Assembly: GCA_019009955.1 (NCBI GenBank)
Contig: CM032232.1
Coordinates: 69,172,001 to 69,236,000 of the forward strand
Direction of reading: 5' to 3'
Source of the DNA: Riptortus pedestris
Taxonomy: Eukaryota > Arthropoda > Insecta > Hemiptera > Alydidae
Length of the DNA stretch: 64,000 bases
A program made the translations under genes and the position numbers. Positions within the stretch are counted from its first letter, which is position 1. The number at the start of each line of letters is the position of its first letter. Under the pieces are notes generated by a model. It was given only the letters and a program-made list of their open reading frames with translations. It ran no database searches and was not told the DNA's origin. This document shows, one piece after another, positions 24,108 to 36,299 of this stretch.

Positions 24108-25190
24108 TGTATGTATTATCGTTTAGAGAACAAACCAGGTAAACCACGAGGAAACCCTGCAAGCTACCGCCCCATAAGCCTTCTTAAAACTACGGGGAAG
24201 CTCCTAGAAATCCTGGTTAATGATAGACTTAGAAAGCATCTTATGGACTTCTACCCCCCCCCCCAATCAATGTGCATTCAAGCCGCATCATTCCAACAAC
24301 TTCAAAGAAAATCGGAAGTCATCAAACAAGAATTTGAGCATAAGCAATATACAACGGGGCTCTTCCTAGATGTCTTAAATGCCTTTGACTCGGTGTGGCA
24401 CGAAGGACTTCTGCATAAGCTTAGGATTACAAACACTCCTGTATATGTCTATGGTGTTATTGAATCCTTCTTACAAGGAAGAACATTCCAAGTGAAAATA
24501 AATAACACGCAGCACGAACCGGGATATCAGAGCTGGAGTACAGCAAAGATCCATACTTAGTCCTTTGCTTTACATTCTTTACACATCACGCAGGTGGCAA
24601 ATACGGTTACGTTCGCAGACGACACACTTCTCACTCAAGACAAAACTCCGAACTCTTCCATACTTCAGCTCCAAGCAGCAGCCGATCATGTCTCAAGATG
24701 GTTCAGGAAGTGGAAGCTCTCATTAAACACCGAAAAAACGTAGGCCTAATTTTTTTCTGTTCATCGTTTCAAGAAAGAAGATCTGATAGTTGGCAATCAC
24801 TCAATTCCTTAGACTCTGAAGGACCAAATCAACCGCTATCTCGGAGTACATTTTGAAACACGACTTACATGGCGCCATCATACCCACATTAAATTGCAAC
24901 AAGCACACACACGACGAATATTAAAAAAAATCAACTGAAAATGACTTGCGCAACAATACTTTACAAAACACTCATACTCCCTCTATTAACATACACATGT
25001 CCAGTCTGGCTGGCCATCAGCAACACACACAAAAATAAACTATAGTCCATTCAGAGCAAATTATTTCGGATAGCGGCAAATGCTCCCTGGTTCGTTATCA
25101 CCATCCAAATCCACAGGGAATTGGGGGTAGCTCCTATTTCAGTTCACTTTCAACAAATTAAAAGGAAATATCATACCTGCCTTCCCAAGT
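24108..25190 (+). pseudogene. Jockey-like LINE reverse transcriptase remnant
   Basis: An open segment at 24111-24560 gives reverse transcriptase blocks in order: ASYRPISLLKTTGKLLE, FLDVLNAFDSVWHEGLLHKL, then YGVIESFLQGRTFQVKIN. After a frameshift near 24540 and a short deletion, the catalytic block TFADDTLLTQD is readable at about 24605-24640, followed by VSRWFRKWKLSLNTEKT and a stop at 24742. Beyond that, RYLGVHFETRLTW is readable at about 24836-24875. The block content and the 'W...W.L.LN..KT' spacing fit Jockey/CR1-type non-LTR elements. Several frameshifts and stops make it dead. It lacks the endonuclease domain, and the sequence changes to an R1-like element near 25200. Confidence 0.8.
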
Positions 25191-25214
25191 CAAGAGGAGG
25201 CACCCCTTATTATT

Positions 25215-25871
25215 TAGGTTCAACGACTGAAGAACGACTGCATTGCATCGTGGTGGAATGAAGATCTCACTAGAACTAAGAAGGATCGGAATAGAGCACG
25301 CAGGATCTTTCAAAGATCTCGCTCCCGAAATGAACGTGAGACGTTAAAAGCCCATTACTACGAGTTAAATGAAATATTCCATAAAATGGTCAAGAACTCG
25401 AAGGAAAAAGCTTAGGGAAACTTTGTCGAAAGTGAGTCGGCAAAGAACGTATGGGGCCTACATTATAAGACGGTAGCACACAAAATCCCCGTCAAGTATC
25501 TCTATAAGACCGTTCTCACGAATACCGGCTACACCCAAACCTGTAAAGACACCATAACAGAAATCCTAAGAAAGGCGTTCCCAGAAGACACCACATTGGG
25601 TGAAACAGAGGAACAGCAAATAGCCAGGGGGGAGCAGGAAAAGCCTCTCCTGACCGGAAATTTTGCGGAATGGGACAGCATAGATACCGACATAGCCATC
25701 AATAAACTATCGAAATTCAAAGTCACCCGGACTGGATATGATTGAGGCTGCAGTTATAAAGCACGGAGGGATCGCTTTGAGAACCCGGCTTCAAGAACTC
25801 TTTAATGCCTGGCTGAAGGTAGGATATTTCACCCGGAAACGGAAAGAAGCCGAGGTGGTCGCAATTCTAAA
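25215..25871 (+). pseudogene. R1-like LINE, segment upstream of reverse transcriptase (split part 1)
   Basis: This piece encodes the linker between endonuclease and reverse transcriptase of an R1-clade non-LTR element: CIASWWNEDLTRTKKDR, RRIFQRSRSRNERETLKAHY, KNVWGLHYKTVAHK, and, in a shifted frame, LFNAWLKVGYF and EAEVVAILK. A stop interrupts the Lys-rich segment near 25414, and a frameshift lies near 25735. The reading frame then meets a family A insertion at 25872 and resumes at 26880. The clade assignment rests on remembered motifs; LOA-type elements are the main alternative. Confidence 0.75.
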
Positions 25872-26681
25872 AAGTCCGTCACGAAGGGGCTGCGTCAACT
25901 AAGCAGATTTCCCTCATGAAGTTTAGTAATAGATAAATATACATACTGGTAACACAACAACACCGTGAATAAATACAAACGGAAATAAGAAATGTTTCAT
26001 CCAATTTCAATGACCTGCCGACAGGAAGCGTTAGGTTAGAAATGTATAGAAACGGTTCTGCCCGCCTCACACCGGAAAGAAAAACAATTACTGAAATATT
26101 TTAGAATGTAACATATTAATTTTATTGAGAACTATTCACTATATCTAGTACTGTAATTAATAATGAGTCAGAATAATTCTTATCTCAATCAATCAAATTT
26201 TTGTAGTCCAAAACCTTAAGATGGGGGGGGGGAGTCACCAGAACATATTTGTATGTATCTCGTTTAATAAAGGTCTCTTGAATACAATTTTTGGTATTTA
26301 AACTTCTAATAATGTGATTTATTATGAAGTGGAATATTGTGTATGAAACTTGAGTAGAAGTGGCAGTTTGCTGATAGCTGAAAACTGAAAAATGCAAATA
26401 TCTCAGTTAATATTCAAGATAGAGAATAAATGTATATAACAATATTTATAGTAAATTCAATTTGCAATAAGATTGATTCTGTACACGTTTTCGATCCAAC
26501 GTACAGTAACGGAGATATTTCGAACTTTCAAAAATCCTCCCCTCTAAACCCCCCTTTTTACTGCTCCGATTTCAACCGTTAACGATCTTGATCATTCTTT
26601 TTACATAAAACGACTAAATATTGAGTTTGGTAACGATCAAACAAAAATTGCTACCGCTAGAGTGGTAACAGACATATACAT

Positions 26682-26755
<74 letters not shown>

Positions 26756-26879
26756 TTTTGATCGGATCTCATTTTCGTCATCTACTAGGTAGGTTCGATG
26801 GACATTTGTAGAAAAATTTCGAAAATTCCGTCATGAGTACAACCTCAATAGCTGATTTCCCTCAAGGGAAATCTGCTAA
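25872..26879 (+). mobile_element. Family A element, long type, full length (1008 bp), inside R1-like LINE
   Basis: Complete element: AAGTCCGTCACG with a diverged 5' hairpin, the AAGCAGATTTCCC subterminal repeat, the long-type extra region (CTGCCGACAGGAAGCG and a G10 run near 26223), core, a central (AT)n (26691-26752) and the 3' hairpin TTTCCCTCAAGGGAAA + TCTGCTAA. It splits the LINE between EVVAILK and SEQMESKYRAISLL. Removing it restores a single reading frame with no added bases, so no target duplication is needed. Confidence 0.9.
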
Positions 26880-27840
26880 AACAAGCGAACAGATGGAGTC
26901 AAAGTATCGTGCGATAAGTCTTCTTCCGCATTTGGGCAAAGTATTAGAAAGATTGATAGTGGCCAGTTTAAAGGGCATCTTGGAAAACAACTCGTTGCTA
27001 GATCAATTTGGGTGCAAAAAAAGAGGGTCTAATACGGAAGCGATTCGAGATATGATCCAAAAAGTGCAAATGTCCGATACAAATTACGTTTTAGGAATAC
27101 TGTTTGATATCACAGGGGTCTTTGATAACCTGTGGTGGCCATCCATCCTAAGAGCACTCAGGAGAAGGCAGTGCCCAGAAAATGTACACCATTACTAAAG
27201 AGCTATTTAAGCAATAGAGTAGCTATGATCCCATGCGGGAAGACGATGATCAGGAGGGAAGTAGCTCGGGGATGTGCACAAGGCTCTGTGCTGGGGCCTT
27301 ACATCTGGGCACTGGTGTTTGACGAGCTGCTCCTGAGTTGCGGTCCCTTGGCATTGAGGTTACGGCTTATGTAGATGATCTGTGCTGCTGAAATAGCAGG
27401 GAAGAGCTAGAAGTGGAGGGTCAGCGGATCATTAACGCTATACAGAGATGGTGTTTTTAAAATAAACTTCAGCTCAATGACCAGAAAACACAGAGCATCT
27501 TGTTAAAAGGAAAGCTTTGTCATAGGTGGCCCCCAAGGTAGGTAATAGGTCAGACCAGGCTACAACTGCAGCCCAAAATAGTATACCTAGGAGTCCACAT
27601 CGGGGAGAGGTTAATTCTGAACCCTCACGCTTCTCATCTCAGGGATTCGGTTAGCAGACGATTTCAGCACCTAAGGACAATAGCACGTAATACTTGGGGC
27701 ATCACTGATAAGAACAGAAACATTTTATATAAAGCTTTGTTTGTCCCTATAGTGTCCTACGCTGCTCCATCCTGGGCTCAAAAGATGTCGAAAGCGACCA
27801 AAAACCTTCTAAAACAAAGGTACACCAGGGGCAGAGGTTG
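26880..27840 (+). pseudogene. R1-like LINE reverse transcriptase (split part 2)
   Basis: Resumes the LINE with the first reverse transcriptase block, KYRAISLLPHLGKVLERLIV, then GILFDITGVFDNLWWPSIL and, after a frameshift near 27180, SYLSNRVAMIPCG and GCAQGSVLGPYIWAL (27190-27330). The aspartate block survives only as YVDDL-like codons near 27368. Later segments in other frames give YLGVHIGERL and, near 27720-27790, ILYKALFVPIVSYAAPSWAQ, the typical end of R1-type reverse transcriptase regions. Homology fades into A-rich sequence at about 27840. Several frameshifts make the copy inactive. Confidence 0.8.
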
Positions 27841-28100
27841 GAATAAAAAATAAAAAAAAACTGCATCCTAGGTTGTACCAAAATATAATAATTTTGGAAC
27901 AAATCTTGTATAATAACACTTTGTATATAATAATTATGTATTGTACTAATAATTAAGTATTTGTACAAATAATTGTTTTCTACCACAAAAGTAAAACATA
28001 AGCTCCCTTAATACAAGTTAAAACTTTTAAATATAAATGAAAAATGAAAGATTTTCATAATGAGCAGATAAATTTATTTCTTTTTTTATATTTATATATA
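27841..28100. other. AT-rich spacer
   Basis: Sequence between the LINE remnant and a SINE; nothing recognised. Confidence 0.4.
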
Positions 28101-28324
28101 TTATTATTATTTATTAACGTTCACTTTTTGCAACTCAGGCTAATTGGGACGGGTTATCTACAGGTTACCACCCTTGTCTAGCCAGGGTGGGACTTCGGAT
28201 GTTATTTAATGAATTTCGTCACTAAATAATTTCCTTTGCCCAGGCAAGAATCGAACTCGCCACTCTAGGTTTACCATGCGCGATTAAGGCCAACGCTTTA
28301 ACTCACATGGCTAATCTGAGCCCC
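28101..28324 (-). mobile_element. Family S SINE
   Basis: Minus-strand copy with tail (AATAAT-type), body, B-box-like GCGAGTTCGATTC and head GGGGCTCAGATTAGCCATGT. TTATATATA occurs at both edges (about 28092-28100 and 28325-28333), a likely 9-bp target duplication, although the AT-rich flank makes this less certain. Confidence 0.85.
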
Positions 28325-29029
28325 TTATATATATTATTCATGTAAATAGTTCAAACAGTGCTTTTATAGTCTGACATATTTCTACAATAAACACCAGAAT
28401 CACTTTAAAATCAGCCTTTAATTAAGTTATTTGATAATCCTGAAGAGCTAAATGGAGACTGAACTGAAAATTGAATTATCAGATTATAAGAAACTGAAAA
28501 ATCGCGCCCGACATTATGTCGAAAATTAAAAATGTGGTAATTAGTTTATTTCGTTGACATCCCTAACAGCGGTTAATGAAATAATGTCCCGACACACCAT
28601 TAATTTCCATTTTCGATCCTTAACTATATAACAATTTGTCTTCTCGGCTAGTCATCTGGCCAAGATTACTCGTAAAGATACTTTCCCGGAAATTTACGGC
28701 TATTATTCATCATTAATTGAAATCATGTAGTCTTCGACATTGACAAATAATGCATTACTTAAGTAGAAATGATTGATGGCGCCTAATGAAGTGGCAATAA
28801 TCCTTTTTTTCAATGCGCCAATTACTGCTACAACTGAAAGCTATGCTCCAAAAAGGCTGAACATTTTTTTTTGTTTATTCGTTTATTTACAACAAAATAT
28901 AAATAATACAAGCAAATGATTTGTATGATAATAATAACAATTGGCATGATTATTGACTTGAGTTGGGAAGTTGTACATTGGCAGTACTCACGTTGGAATA
29001 AACATTGGATAGTACCATATGGAGTTATA
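28325..29029. other. Noncoding, nothing recognised
   Basis: No repeats or coding signals identified. Confidence 0.45.
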
Positions 29030-29850
29030 CTTTGCACTACACACGAAATCTTTTGGCCACTTACGCTTCAGAGGCCGTCTTGAGTTCTCTGGAATACGGG
29101 TAGATGTGATTGACTCTAGGACTAAAATGTGCGGGAAGGAGAAAGTGGAATTTCTGATATCAGCTTTTTACGAGGGTATGGACAAAAGGGTTATTGAGGT
29201 CGTTATGGAGAGTTAAATTGGATACGTAAAAAGGGGAGTCTATAATTTTCCGGAGTATTCTGGATTGGAGAGTTTGAATTTTGTAGGAATTTGATGGTTT
29301 AGTGGAAGTTCAAGTCCGTATGTCCATTTTCGTCTGCATACCGTTGTATAAATCAATCGTTTGTTATGCAGTGATAGTTTAGATCTGTTGTCAAGTAGTC
29401 TTAGTAGGAGTCTGTACCTTCGATTCAATTCTTGTCTTTTTTAATATTATGTGAGGTTTCCAAGTTAGTCGCTTGCCTAATGTGAGTCCTAGATATCTTA
29501 TTTGTGAGTTTTGTGGAATTAGTTCGCAATTGAGTGAAACTGGAGGGCAAATGGAACGTCGGAGAGTATATGCTACGAGGCTTGATTTGCTGCTGTTGAC
29601 CTTGATCCTCCATTGAGTCAGCCAGGATTCTAGCAGAGCGAGGTGTTCTCGTAGAGAAGCGGATGCCATATTTGGATCTGAGTTGGACGTTAAGATTGCA
29701 GTATCATCTGCATTCTTAAGAAGGGAAGTTTCAGGATATGATGGGATGTCGACAGTATATGCAAGAAATAAGAGAAGACTTCGAATTCACCTGCCAGGTG
29801 GGGAAATAAGGGAGATACTGAGGAACCCAATCAAACTTGAAAGTGTCGGT
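29030..29850 (-). pseudogene. Jockey-like LINE reverse transcriptase C-terminal half
   Basis: On the minus strand, from high to low coordinates: SLLLFLAYTVDIPSYPETS at about 29790-29730, the catalytic ADDTAILTSNSDPN at about 29718-29677, then HLALLESWLTQWRIKVNSSKS, NSQIRYLGLTLGKRLTW, LSLHNKRLIYTTV with a YGLELP segment, and, below 29290, a further stretch with SPFYVSNLTLHNDLN. This is the order of Jockey-type elements from the block before the aspartates to the C-terminal end. At least two frameshifts (near 29430 and 29780) and stops near 29110 and 29040 inactivate it. It is a different copy from the one at 24108, since their shared blocks differ strongly. Confidence 0.8.
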
Positions 29851-30228
29851 CGAAACAATTTTTTTTTTTGTTTTCCTAAAAATAATGTTTAGTTCTTATC
29901 TAAATTGATCCGGAATAATATATGTTAATTTATTTTCAATCAGCAATATAATTCCTAGTTGTTATTATTAAGGTTTGATTGATAAAAATTTTTAGGAATA
30001 CAACTTATAGAAGAAAAAGAGAAATAACAGTATCATAGTAATTTTTAGTTTATTGAGTGAATTATTATATATTAGGATTTATAAAGAAAACTATAAACAT
30101 TAACTATAAATATTATTAATTGCCCTATTTTTCTCTCTGAACAAACCTAGCACGTCGATTTTTTTTGCAGTAAAATCACTTGTAATTTCTTAAGGGAAAA
30201 AAAGCAGGTTCCTCATATATGCTTCTTG
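29851..30228. other. Noncoding, AT-rich
   Basis: Nothing recognised apart from a polypyrimidine-AG (TTTTTTTTGCAG) ending at 30170, a possible splice acceptor for the GC-rich block that follows. Confidence 0.4.
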
Positions 30229-30460
30229 GAGAGTGGTTAGGTAGTTCTTTAGAGCGATTGTGCCGCTCCTACCGGCGATCAGCCGTATACCGTTTATCCA
30301 CGGGCACAAGTTCGCTGAGTCGAACGAGCTAGAAGCGGACTTTACGTTTCGTTGAATACTCGGTACGTTAGAGGCTGTGGGTGCAGCTAACGGTGCAGGG
30401 CAGACCTCGAATCCCCTTTGAACTAGGACTCAATGGTAGTATTGCAGCTTGGATTGATTG
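30229..30460 (+). other. CpG-rich block ending at a consensus splice donor
   Basis: About 230 bp with roughly balanced base composition and many CpG dinucleotides, inside strongly AT-rich DNA. It contains a small dyad (GTTCGCTGAGTCGAAC near 30311) and a B-box-like GACCTCGAATCCCC near 30403. It ends immediately before GTAAGTACC (30461-30469), a good donor, with a polypyrimidine-AG ending at 30170 as a possible acceptor. One plus-strand frame ends RIPFELGLNGSIAAWID but has two stops farther upstream. It may be a noncoding or UTR exon, an ncRNA or an unrecognised repeat. Confidence 0.3.
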
Positions 30461-30469
30461 TAAGTACCT

Positions 30470-32196
30470 ATTTCATACCCCGAGCAGGCATATGTTCTAC
30501 ATTTTATTTATGTGACCAGCCTATGAAATCTTTCGTTTATAAAAATTAACTTACATTCCACTAATTATTGAACACCCACTACCTTGGAGGTGTCTATCTC
30601 ATCGGTACACCAAACTATCAAAGCAGGCAGCTCCATCTTTTAGCAGATTTCCCTTAAAGATTCTTTTTGGTATTTAATCACGCTAAGTAATTCTTTTTAA
30701 GTTTAGTACATAACACAATGCATATTTCTAATGTAATCTTACGCTTGACATTTGTAGGAGTAGGTAGTGTTCTATAGACGGATGTGCTCCATGTGAAGGA
30801 TATTGTCTAGGTTAATGTACACAGAATCAATTTCAGAAGGCATTGTTAGTCTGGTATAGTATAATACCCTGTTCGTATACTACACCGTTTGTGTTCCGTA
30901 ATTCCTAGTACGGTCTGTTCACTATATGTAGTAGATATGAAAGACAATTAAGAGGTGATTACTTAACTATAGTTTTAAAGTATAAAGAAACTTCACTATA
31001 TTGATCAACCAGGAATTGTCAATCCCAAAATCAAGCACAAATTCTGGTAATATTATATAAAAGTCCCTGCCTGCCGGACAGACTAAGTAGTATCCCAAGT
31101 CTAAGAATATGATAAGGAGATGTCCTCATTCCAACAAATACTCTACTACTCCCTCAGTAAGAAGACTAAAAATAAAATATTATTTGAACTTAAGATTTTC
31201 ACAAGACTAAAATTCTTGTAGTAAAAATCGATACGTAGAAATGGTATATTACTTATATACAACACAGATATTTCGAAGACATGTATATATCTAGAATGTG
31301 GAAGGACTCCAGATGAGTTATCACGACCTGTTCAAGATCTACACCTCAAAATAGGAATAAGAAAGCCCAAGTATAAGAGTGTCCTGGCAGTGATAGGTAG
31401 ACTGGTGGTTTAGAAGGAGTACATCCTGTATAGGTTATTCTTAGATGTACCACGGTCGAGCGACCTGGGAGAAACAGTTACGGACTTAATGGTTGGACAG
31501 TAACATAGAATCAGGGCTAACGAGGGAATGATCGTAGAGACCAGGTGTGACAAAAGGTTTTCAAAAGATCACGTCTAAACTAAGATTATTTTCAGGAGAG
31601 AAACAGTATTTGGCAAGAGTTTTTAAATTGGTGACGTATTAATGTTAAGTTTTTATCCCAAGGGATACATGATATTAAAAACATCAACAGGGCAACCGTG
31701 TGTGTTTGTCTACATTTAATACTAACGCTCCCCTAATGCCGGGATTCATGTATGCTGATTATCTCACCATATTCTTCTGTTGTACCCTATCTCATCAATA
31801 CAAGGCGGCACTGGAACTACGCTATACAAACGTTCTAGCTCAGAAACAGGATATCCAACTAAACAATACCTTCTGAAATCGATTCGGAATGCATTAACGT
31901 AGACAATATCGCATTTCTGTCAATAGAGAAACTCTGCCTATAGAGGCCTACGTGTATTAGCAATTTCCAAGTACTTCCAGGTTCATAAATCTAAGGAGCG
32001 TTTTTTAACTCCAAGTTTGTTTTAACTGTTGACAGACTTTAGTGCAAGGTCATACCACAAAATGTAGTTTATATTTTTATGTCTTATTGTGTTGTTTTTC
32101 TGGTAAGGGAAACTCTACTTGAACAATAAAATAATTCTATATATTAATTGAAGTTAATTTTTATTTATCCATGAAAACCCCATATCAATTAGAGAA
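30470..32196. other. Noncoding with one family A scrap
   Basis: No coding features recognised in about 1.7 kb. At 30642-30660 there is a minus-strand scrap of the family A 3' end (TTTTAGCAGATTTCCCTTAA). Confidence 0.45.
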
Positions 32197-32668
32197 AAGT
32201 CCGTCACACAGGGGCTGCGTAAACTAAGCAGATTTCCCACGTGAAGTTTTACAATAGAGAAGTCTGCCTAATAATAACAGTAGTAGGAAGGTATATCTAG
32301 ACCTATTCACTAGGGACGAATAGTTAGGGAAACGGCCGCACTAGCTCTCGGCGGATAGTCCCGAACATAGCCGACTCCTGCACACACAGTACAAATGCAA
32401 ATATCTCGGTTAATTTTCAAGATACAGAATAAATGTATAGAACAATATTTATAGTAAATTTAATTTACAATTGATTCTATAAAATTTTTCGATCCGACGC
32501 ATAATAACGGAGATATTTCAAATTTTCAAAAATTCCCCCTCTAAACACCCCCTCCCACTGGTCCGATATCAGCCAATAACGAACTTGATCTTTCTTTTTA
32601 CATATAACGCTTAGATATGAAGTTTGGTAACGATCAAACCAAAATTGCGACCGCTAGAGCGTTAACAG

Positions 32669-32736
<68 letters not shown>

Positions 32737-32856
32737 GAACGGACCTCATTTTTGTCATTTCCTGGGTAGGATCGATGGGCATTTGAGGAAATTTTTCAAA
32801 ACTCGCGTCATGAGTACGACCTGAATAGCTGATTTCCCTTAGGGGAAATCTGCTAA
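32197..32856 (+). mobile_element. Family A element, full length (660 bp)
   Basis: Both ends intact: AAGTCCGTCAC with the near-complete 5' hairpin and AAGCAGATTTCCCACGTG, core with TTGCGACCGCTAGAGCG, a long (AT)n (32672-32731), TGAGTACGACCTGAATAGCT, 3' hairpin and CTGCTAA. Confidence 0.9.
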
Positions 32857-33372
32857 AAATGTGCAGGACAACGGTTGAAGGACATTAATTTAATAACAAA
32901 GTGGCTATATAAAAGTCTTCCATCTGTCGTGATATGGGATATTTACGATTTCACATTTCCCTCCTAATTCTACGATTTCAGCCATTTACAGGCTTAGCTT
33001 TAAGTTTCTTATGAAACGAAGAAATATGTACTTTGCTGCATGTTATAATAGAAGTAATTATTGAATTTGAATGAATAAACTCATCTTATGAAAAATCTTT
33101 ATTTGGCCAACTCTCCGATCTCCGCAACAAATTCATTTTTAAATTGGTTTAAAGTGGTAAAAGAATGTGCAGCCATTATAAATGATGTTTCATTTGATTT
33201 CACCGTTTTAAATTAAAATTAAGCTACATTTAAATGTACTTTTGTTGTTAAATCAATACTATTTGACTAAAATTGTCGGCACAGCGCATTACTGGAACTA
33301 GTTTCGAAGGGCACCAACATCGGGTAACTAATAAGGAAGTAAGCCTCCGTTTTCTAGGAAGTACAATTTATT
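32857..33372. other. Noncoding, nothing recognised
   Basis: No feature recognised between the family A copy and a decayed SINE. Confidence 0.45.
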
Positions 33373-33593
33373 TGTTGTTGTTATTTGTTAACGTCCACTT
33401 TGTATAAGGCTAATTGGGACGGACGGTAACTACAGATCACCATCCTCTCTAGCCACGATAGGACAAAGGATTTCGTTGAATCCTTTCTAGCAAGGATATG
33501 ACAAAGGATTTCGTTTCAGGTGAGTTTCATCACTAAATGGACTACTATTACCCACATGGAAATCGAAGCAATGACTCTAGGTACACCATGTTT
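33373..33593 (-). mobile_element. Family S SINE, decayed
   Basis: TTGTTAACGTCCACTT and GGCTAATTGGGACGG match the family tail and body. The body carries an internal duplication of the AAAGGATTTCGTT segment, and the tRNA-like head is heavily diverged. Confidence 0.6.
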
Positions 33594-33654
33594 ATAGAAA
33601 CCTACACCAATTAATTTGTAATTAATTTATAAATGTAATTATTTTTAATTGTAA

Positions 33655-34858
33655 CTAGCTAAGGTACCCGGCTTCGACGGGAAATCATTTGAGGCTGATA
33701 ATGATGGTATTTTTTTTGGGGGGGGGGTGGCTTTACTTTGTACAATATTTTTACATTTTTCCGTCTCAATGCTTAGGATTTACACCCGAGTCCGGTTTGC
33801 TGGGGAAATTTTAATAATAAAAGTATTTGTTATGTACTTAATTCTACAAAATACACAATATTTTTATATTACCCGTTTCCTGTGTATATATCTTTTTTAA
33901 TATATAACATAATCATAGATTATCGTATTAACCATATTATTCATAATCATAAAAAGAATTCTGCATTCCGAACCATCTATGAATAAACATTCATGTCCTC
34001 AAAAGTGGCCCAAAGCAATATTTGGATGACAGCTGATTTCTATAGGTCCACTATTAAAACTACTCTTGTCTGATTGGAAAGTTAACTGTATATTCTTAAT
34101 GGTACATAGCATGTTCAGTAAGTATAACATATATTAACGTAGCAGAGTTAATAAGACCAGAAATAACTGGATGTACCTCTCAAGTGATCATTCTTGATCG
34201 CTGGAGATCGCTGACTTCGATTTAGACTTTCATGTCCTATAACATTGTTGACCCCTTCTATAGTTTTTCTTGTATACCTCATTTATCCTTAGTTATACGG
34301 CAAACATGCATATAACAAAAATTACTTTATATAACAAAACAAACAATTTTTGTTATATGCACGTTTGACGAAAAACCAATAGGAAACTAAATATCGGTAT
34401 TTTTAATTTCAGACCTCCCTTACAACCCCCACTCCTGTTCATATCTCGAAATTTTAATACAACTTATAATCAGGGAGGTGTTAATACCAAATCACATACG
34501 GAGTTTCGTTTAGTTCGGTTGAGTCTTTTGTGCCACATAAAATTGTTGACTCCCACTATTGTTTTAGCGTATAAGTCATTTATACTTCGTTATACGACAA
34601 AAGTGTAACGACAAAAGTTACTCTAAATAACAAAATATACAACTCTTGTTATGTGCATATTTGCCAAAAAACCAATAGAAGACGAAATATCGCTATTTTT
34701 AATTTCAGGCCTCCCTTATAACTCCCACTCCTGTTCGTCTGAGAGAATATTAATATAGCCAGAAACCTAACATGTTTTAGTAGTAATATAGATACTAAGT
34801 TTCATAAAATTCGGTTCAGTCGTTTGCAAGTCTATAAAGGACATATATACGAACATTC

Positions 34859-34909
<51 letters not shown>
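33655..34909 (-). mobile_element. Family C Helitron-like element, full length (~1.25 kb)
   Basis: Oriented by its 3' end: on the minus strand it finishes with a GC-rich hairpin (CCCG...GAAG...CGGG) and CTAG at 33655, matching the Helitron rule of a hairpin then CTRR. Inside are two ~295-bp repeat units, each with an AACNCCCACTCCTGTTC segment (about 34421 and 34716). At the other end is TTCAGTCGTTTGCAAGTC, then (AT)n at 34863-34909. No Rep/helicase coding is present, so it is nonautonomous. Confidence 0.65.
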
Positions 34910-34913
<4 letters not shown>

Positions 34914-34914
34914 T

Positions 34915-35512
34915 TGTTGCGAAAATTAAATACGTGAAGGATTGGCAGAGAGAGAGCCGCGTGTTGGGAGGTGCGAGGGACATGAAAGGAGCCGACCGAA
35001 GACTAGTGGCACCTGCAGAATCTAATTAGGGCCGCGTGTGTTTCAGGAACTTCTGGTCCTTCCTGTCTAGCCCCTTCTGGCCATTTTGTGTGATGTTGGC
35101 GGACAGGCATATATAAGGGATTCTGACAGTGCCCGTAGGGCAGTTTACGCTCAGCGGTCCCTTCGAGAGATGTTCAGCGCTACAGTGCGACTAAGTGCAG
35201 TGCGGTAAAGTGTTTTTATGTGAATAACAGTGTCGTTCCGTGACTGTAAGTAACAGTTTAGTGCCGTGTATAAGACAGTGCAGTGGCGCGAAGTAAAGGA
35301 CAGTGCAGTGCCGTCTTTCTATGAAGTTCAGTGACCGTGGGTGGATTATTGGACTGTGTAATAACAAGAACAGTGACGCTATCAGTGAATACTGTGAGTA
35401 GTAATTAAAAATAATTAACCAAGTGTATTGTGCATTGTTAAATAAATTGTGCAGAGATAAAAACTGTGAATCTTGTGTGTGTTTAATTTTGCAATCCAAA
35501 AGACTCTTATAT
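34915..35512 (+). mobile_element. Family L solo LTR, copy 3, 3' truncated
   Basis: Starts TGTTGCG directly after ATAT in the AT tract that ends family C. TATATAA box at 35110-35116, AGTGCAGTG repeats, AATAAA at 35441-35446. It loses similarity at about 35512, just short of the expected CGTAACA end. Confidence 0.75.
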
Positions 35513-36299
35513 TATAAACTATAGATTAATTATAAAGATTATATTATAAATTATAGATTAATTTCCAAATGCCTGTGCTTAATAGGGAACAGAGCTGTTC
35601 AACAGGTCCATTAATTCACAGGTTGTTATTGTTCTATTGCGCATGTGTCAGTTTATCATTCGGAAGTACTAACGAGATATGAGTCGTAGGAAGTAGATAG
35701 GATTGACGCGGATCGTTTGTTGCGACTAATTAAGGAGTGCTAATTAAAGCTTGGCAATTCCCCTATAGGCCTCAGCTCTCTAATAGGTCTCTCTGGGACG
35801 TTACCGTAAATACGCTCAGCTAACAGTGCTAAAGCCCTATTTAATTCAAATGAATTATCCAAGTTTAGACGGCTATCAAAATAAAAACAGGCTTTAAAAT
35901 AATTACTTATTGTGAGAATTTCTCATCATTGTTGTAAATATTTTATTATTAACCTATATTGAAAATATATAATCAATAACATGAACAATCTAGCCAAACC
36001 TGAATAAAAATAATAGCTTTGAAACATTAGATTAATATTAGTGATTATTCTCTGTGGGACTGAACTATTTCCCTAAGTCATAAGGTCCTTGACCTTAACA
36101 ATGTACTTTAACTATGAACAGAATGTTTTCTATTCGTGAAACTATGAATATAACATCCTCATCCAAACCTTTGATCGTTAATGAGCAAAGTAGAGTTAAC
36201 AAAAAACATGTTTGCAGGGGAAAGAGCGGTGAAATTTCTCTGCTCTTATTAGAAACGGATCTATGTATAAGATTCTTTTTATATAGCTGAATTACCTAA
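35513..36299. other. Noncoding, nothing recognised
   Basis: A short local duplication (TATATTATAAACTATAGATTAAT twice, about 35508-35562) follows the truncated LTR. Otherwise nothing recognised. Confidence 0.45.

Noticed and set aside
29019..29216. 65-codon plus-strand frame
   Set aside because: It is antisense to the C-terminal end of the minus-strand Jockey-like LINE.
30400..30420. B-box-like GACCTCGAATCCCC as a tRNA gene
   Set aside because: No acceptor, D or anticodon stems can be drawn around it.
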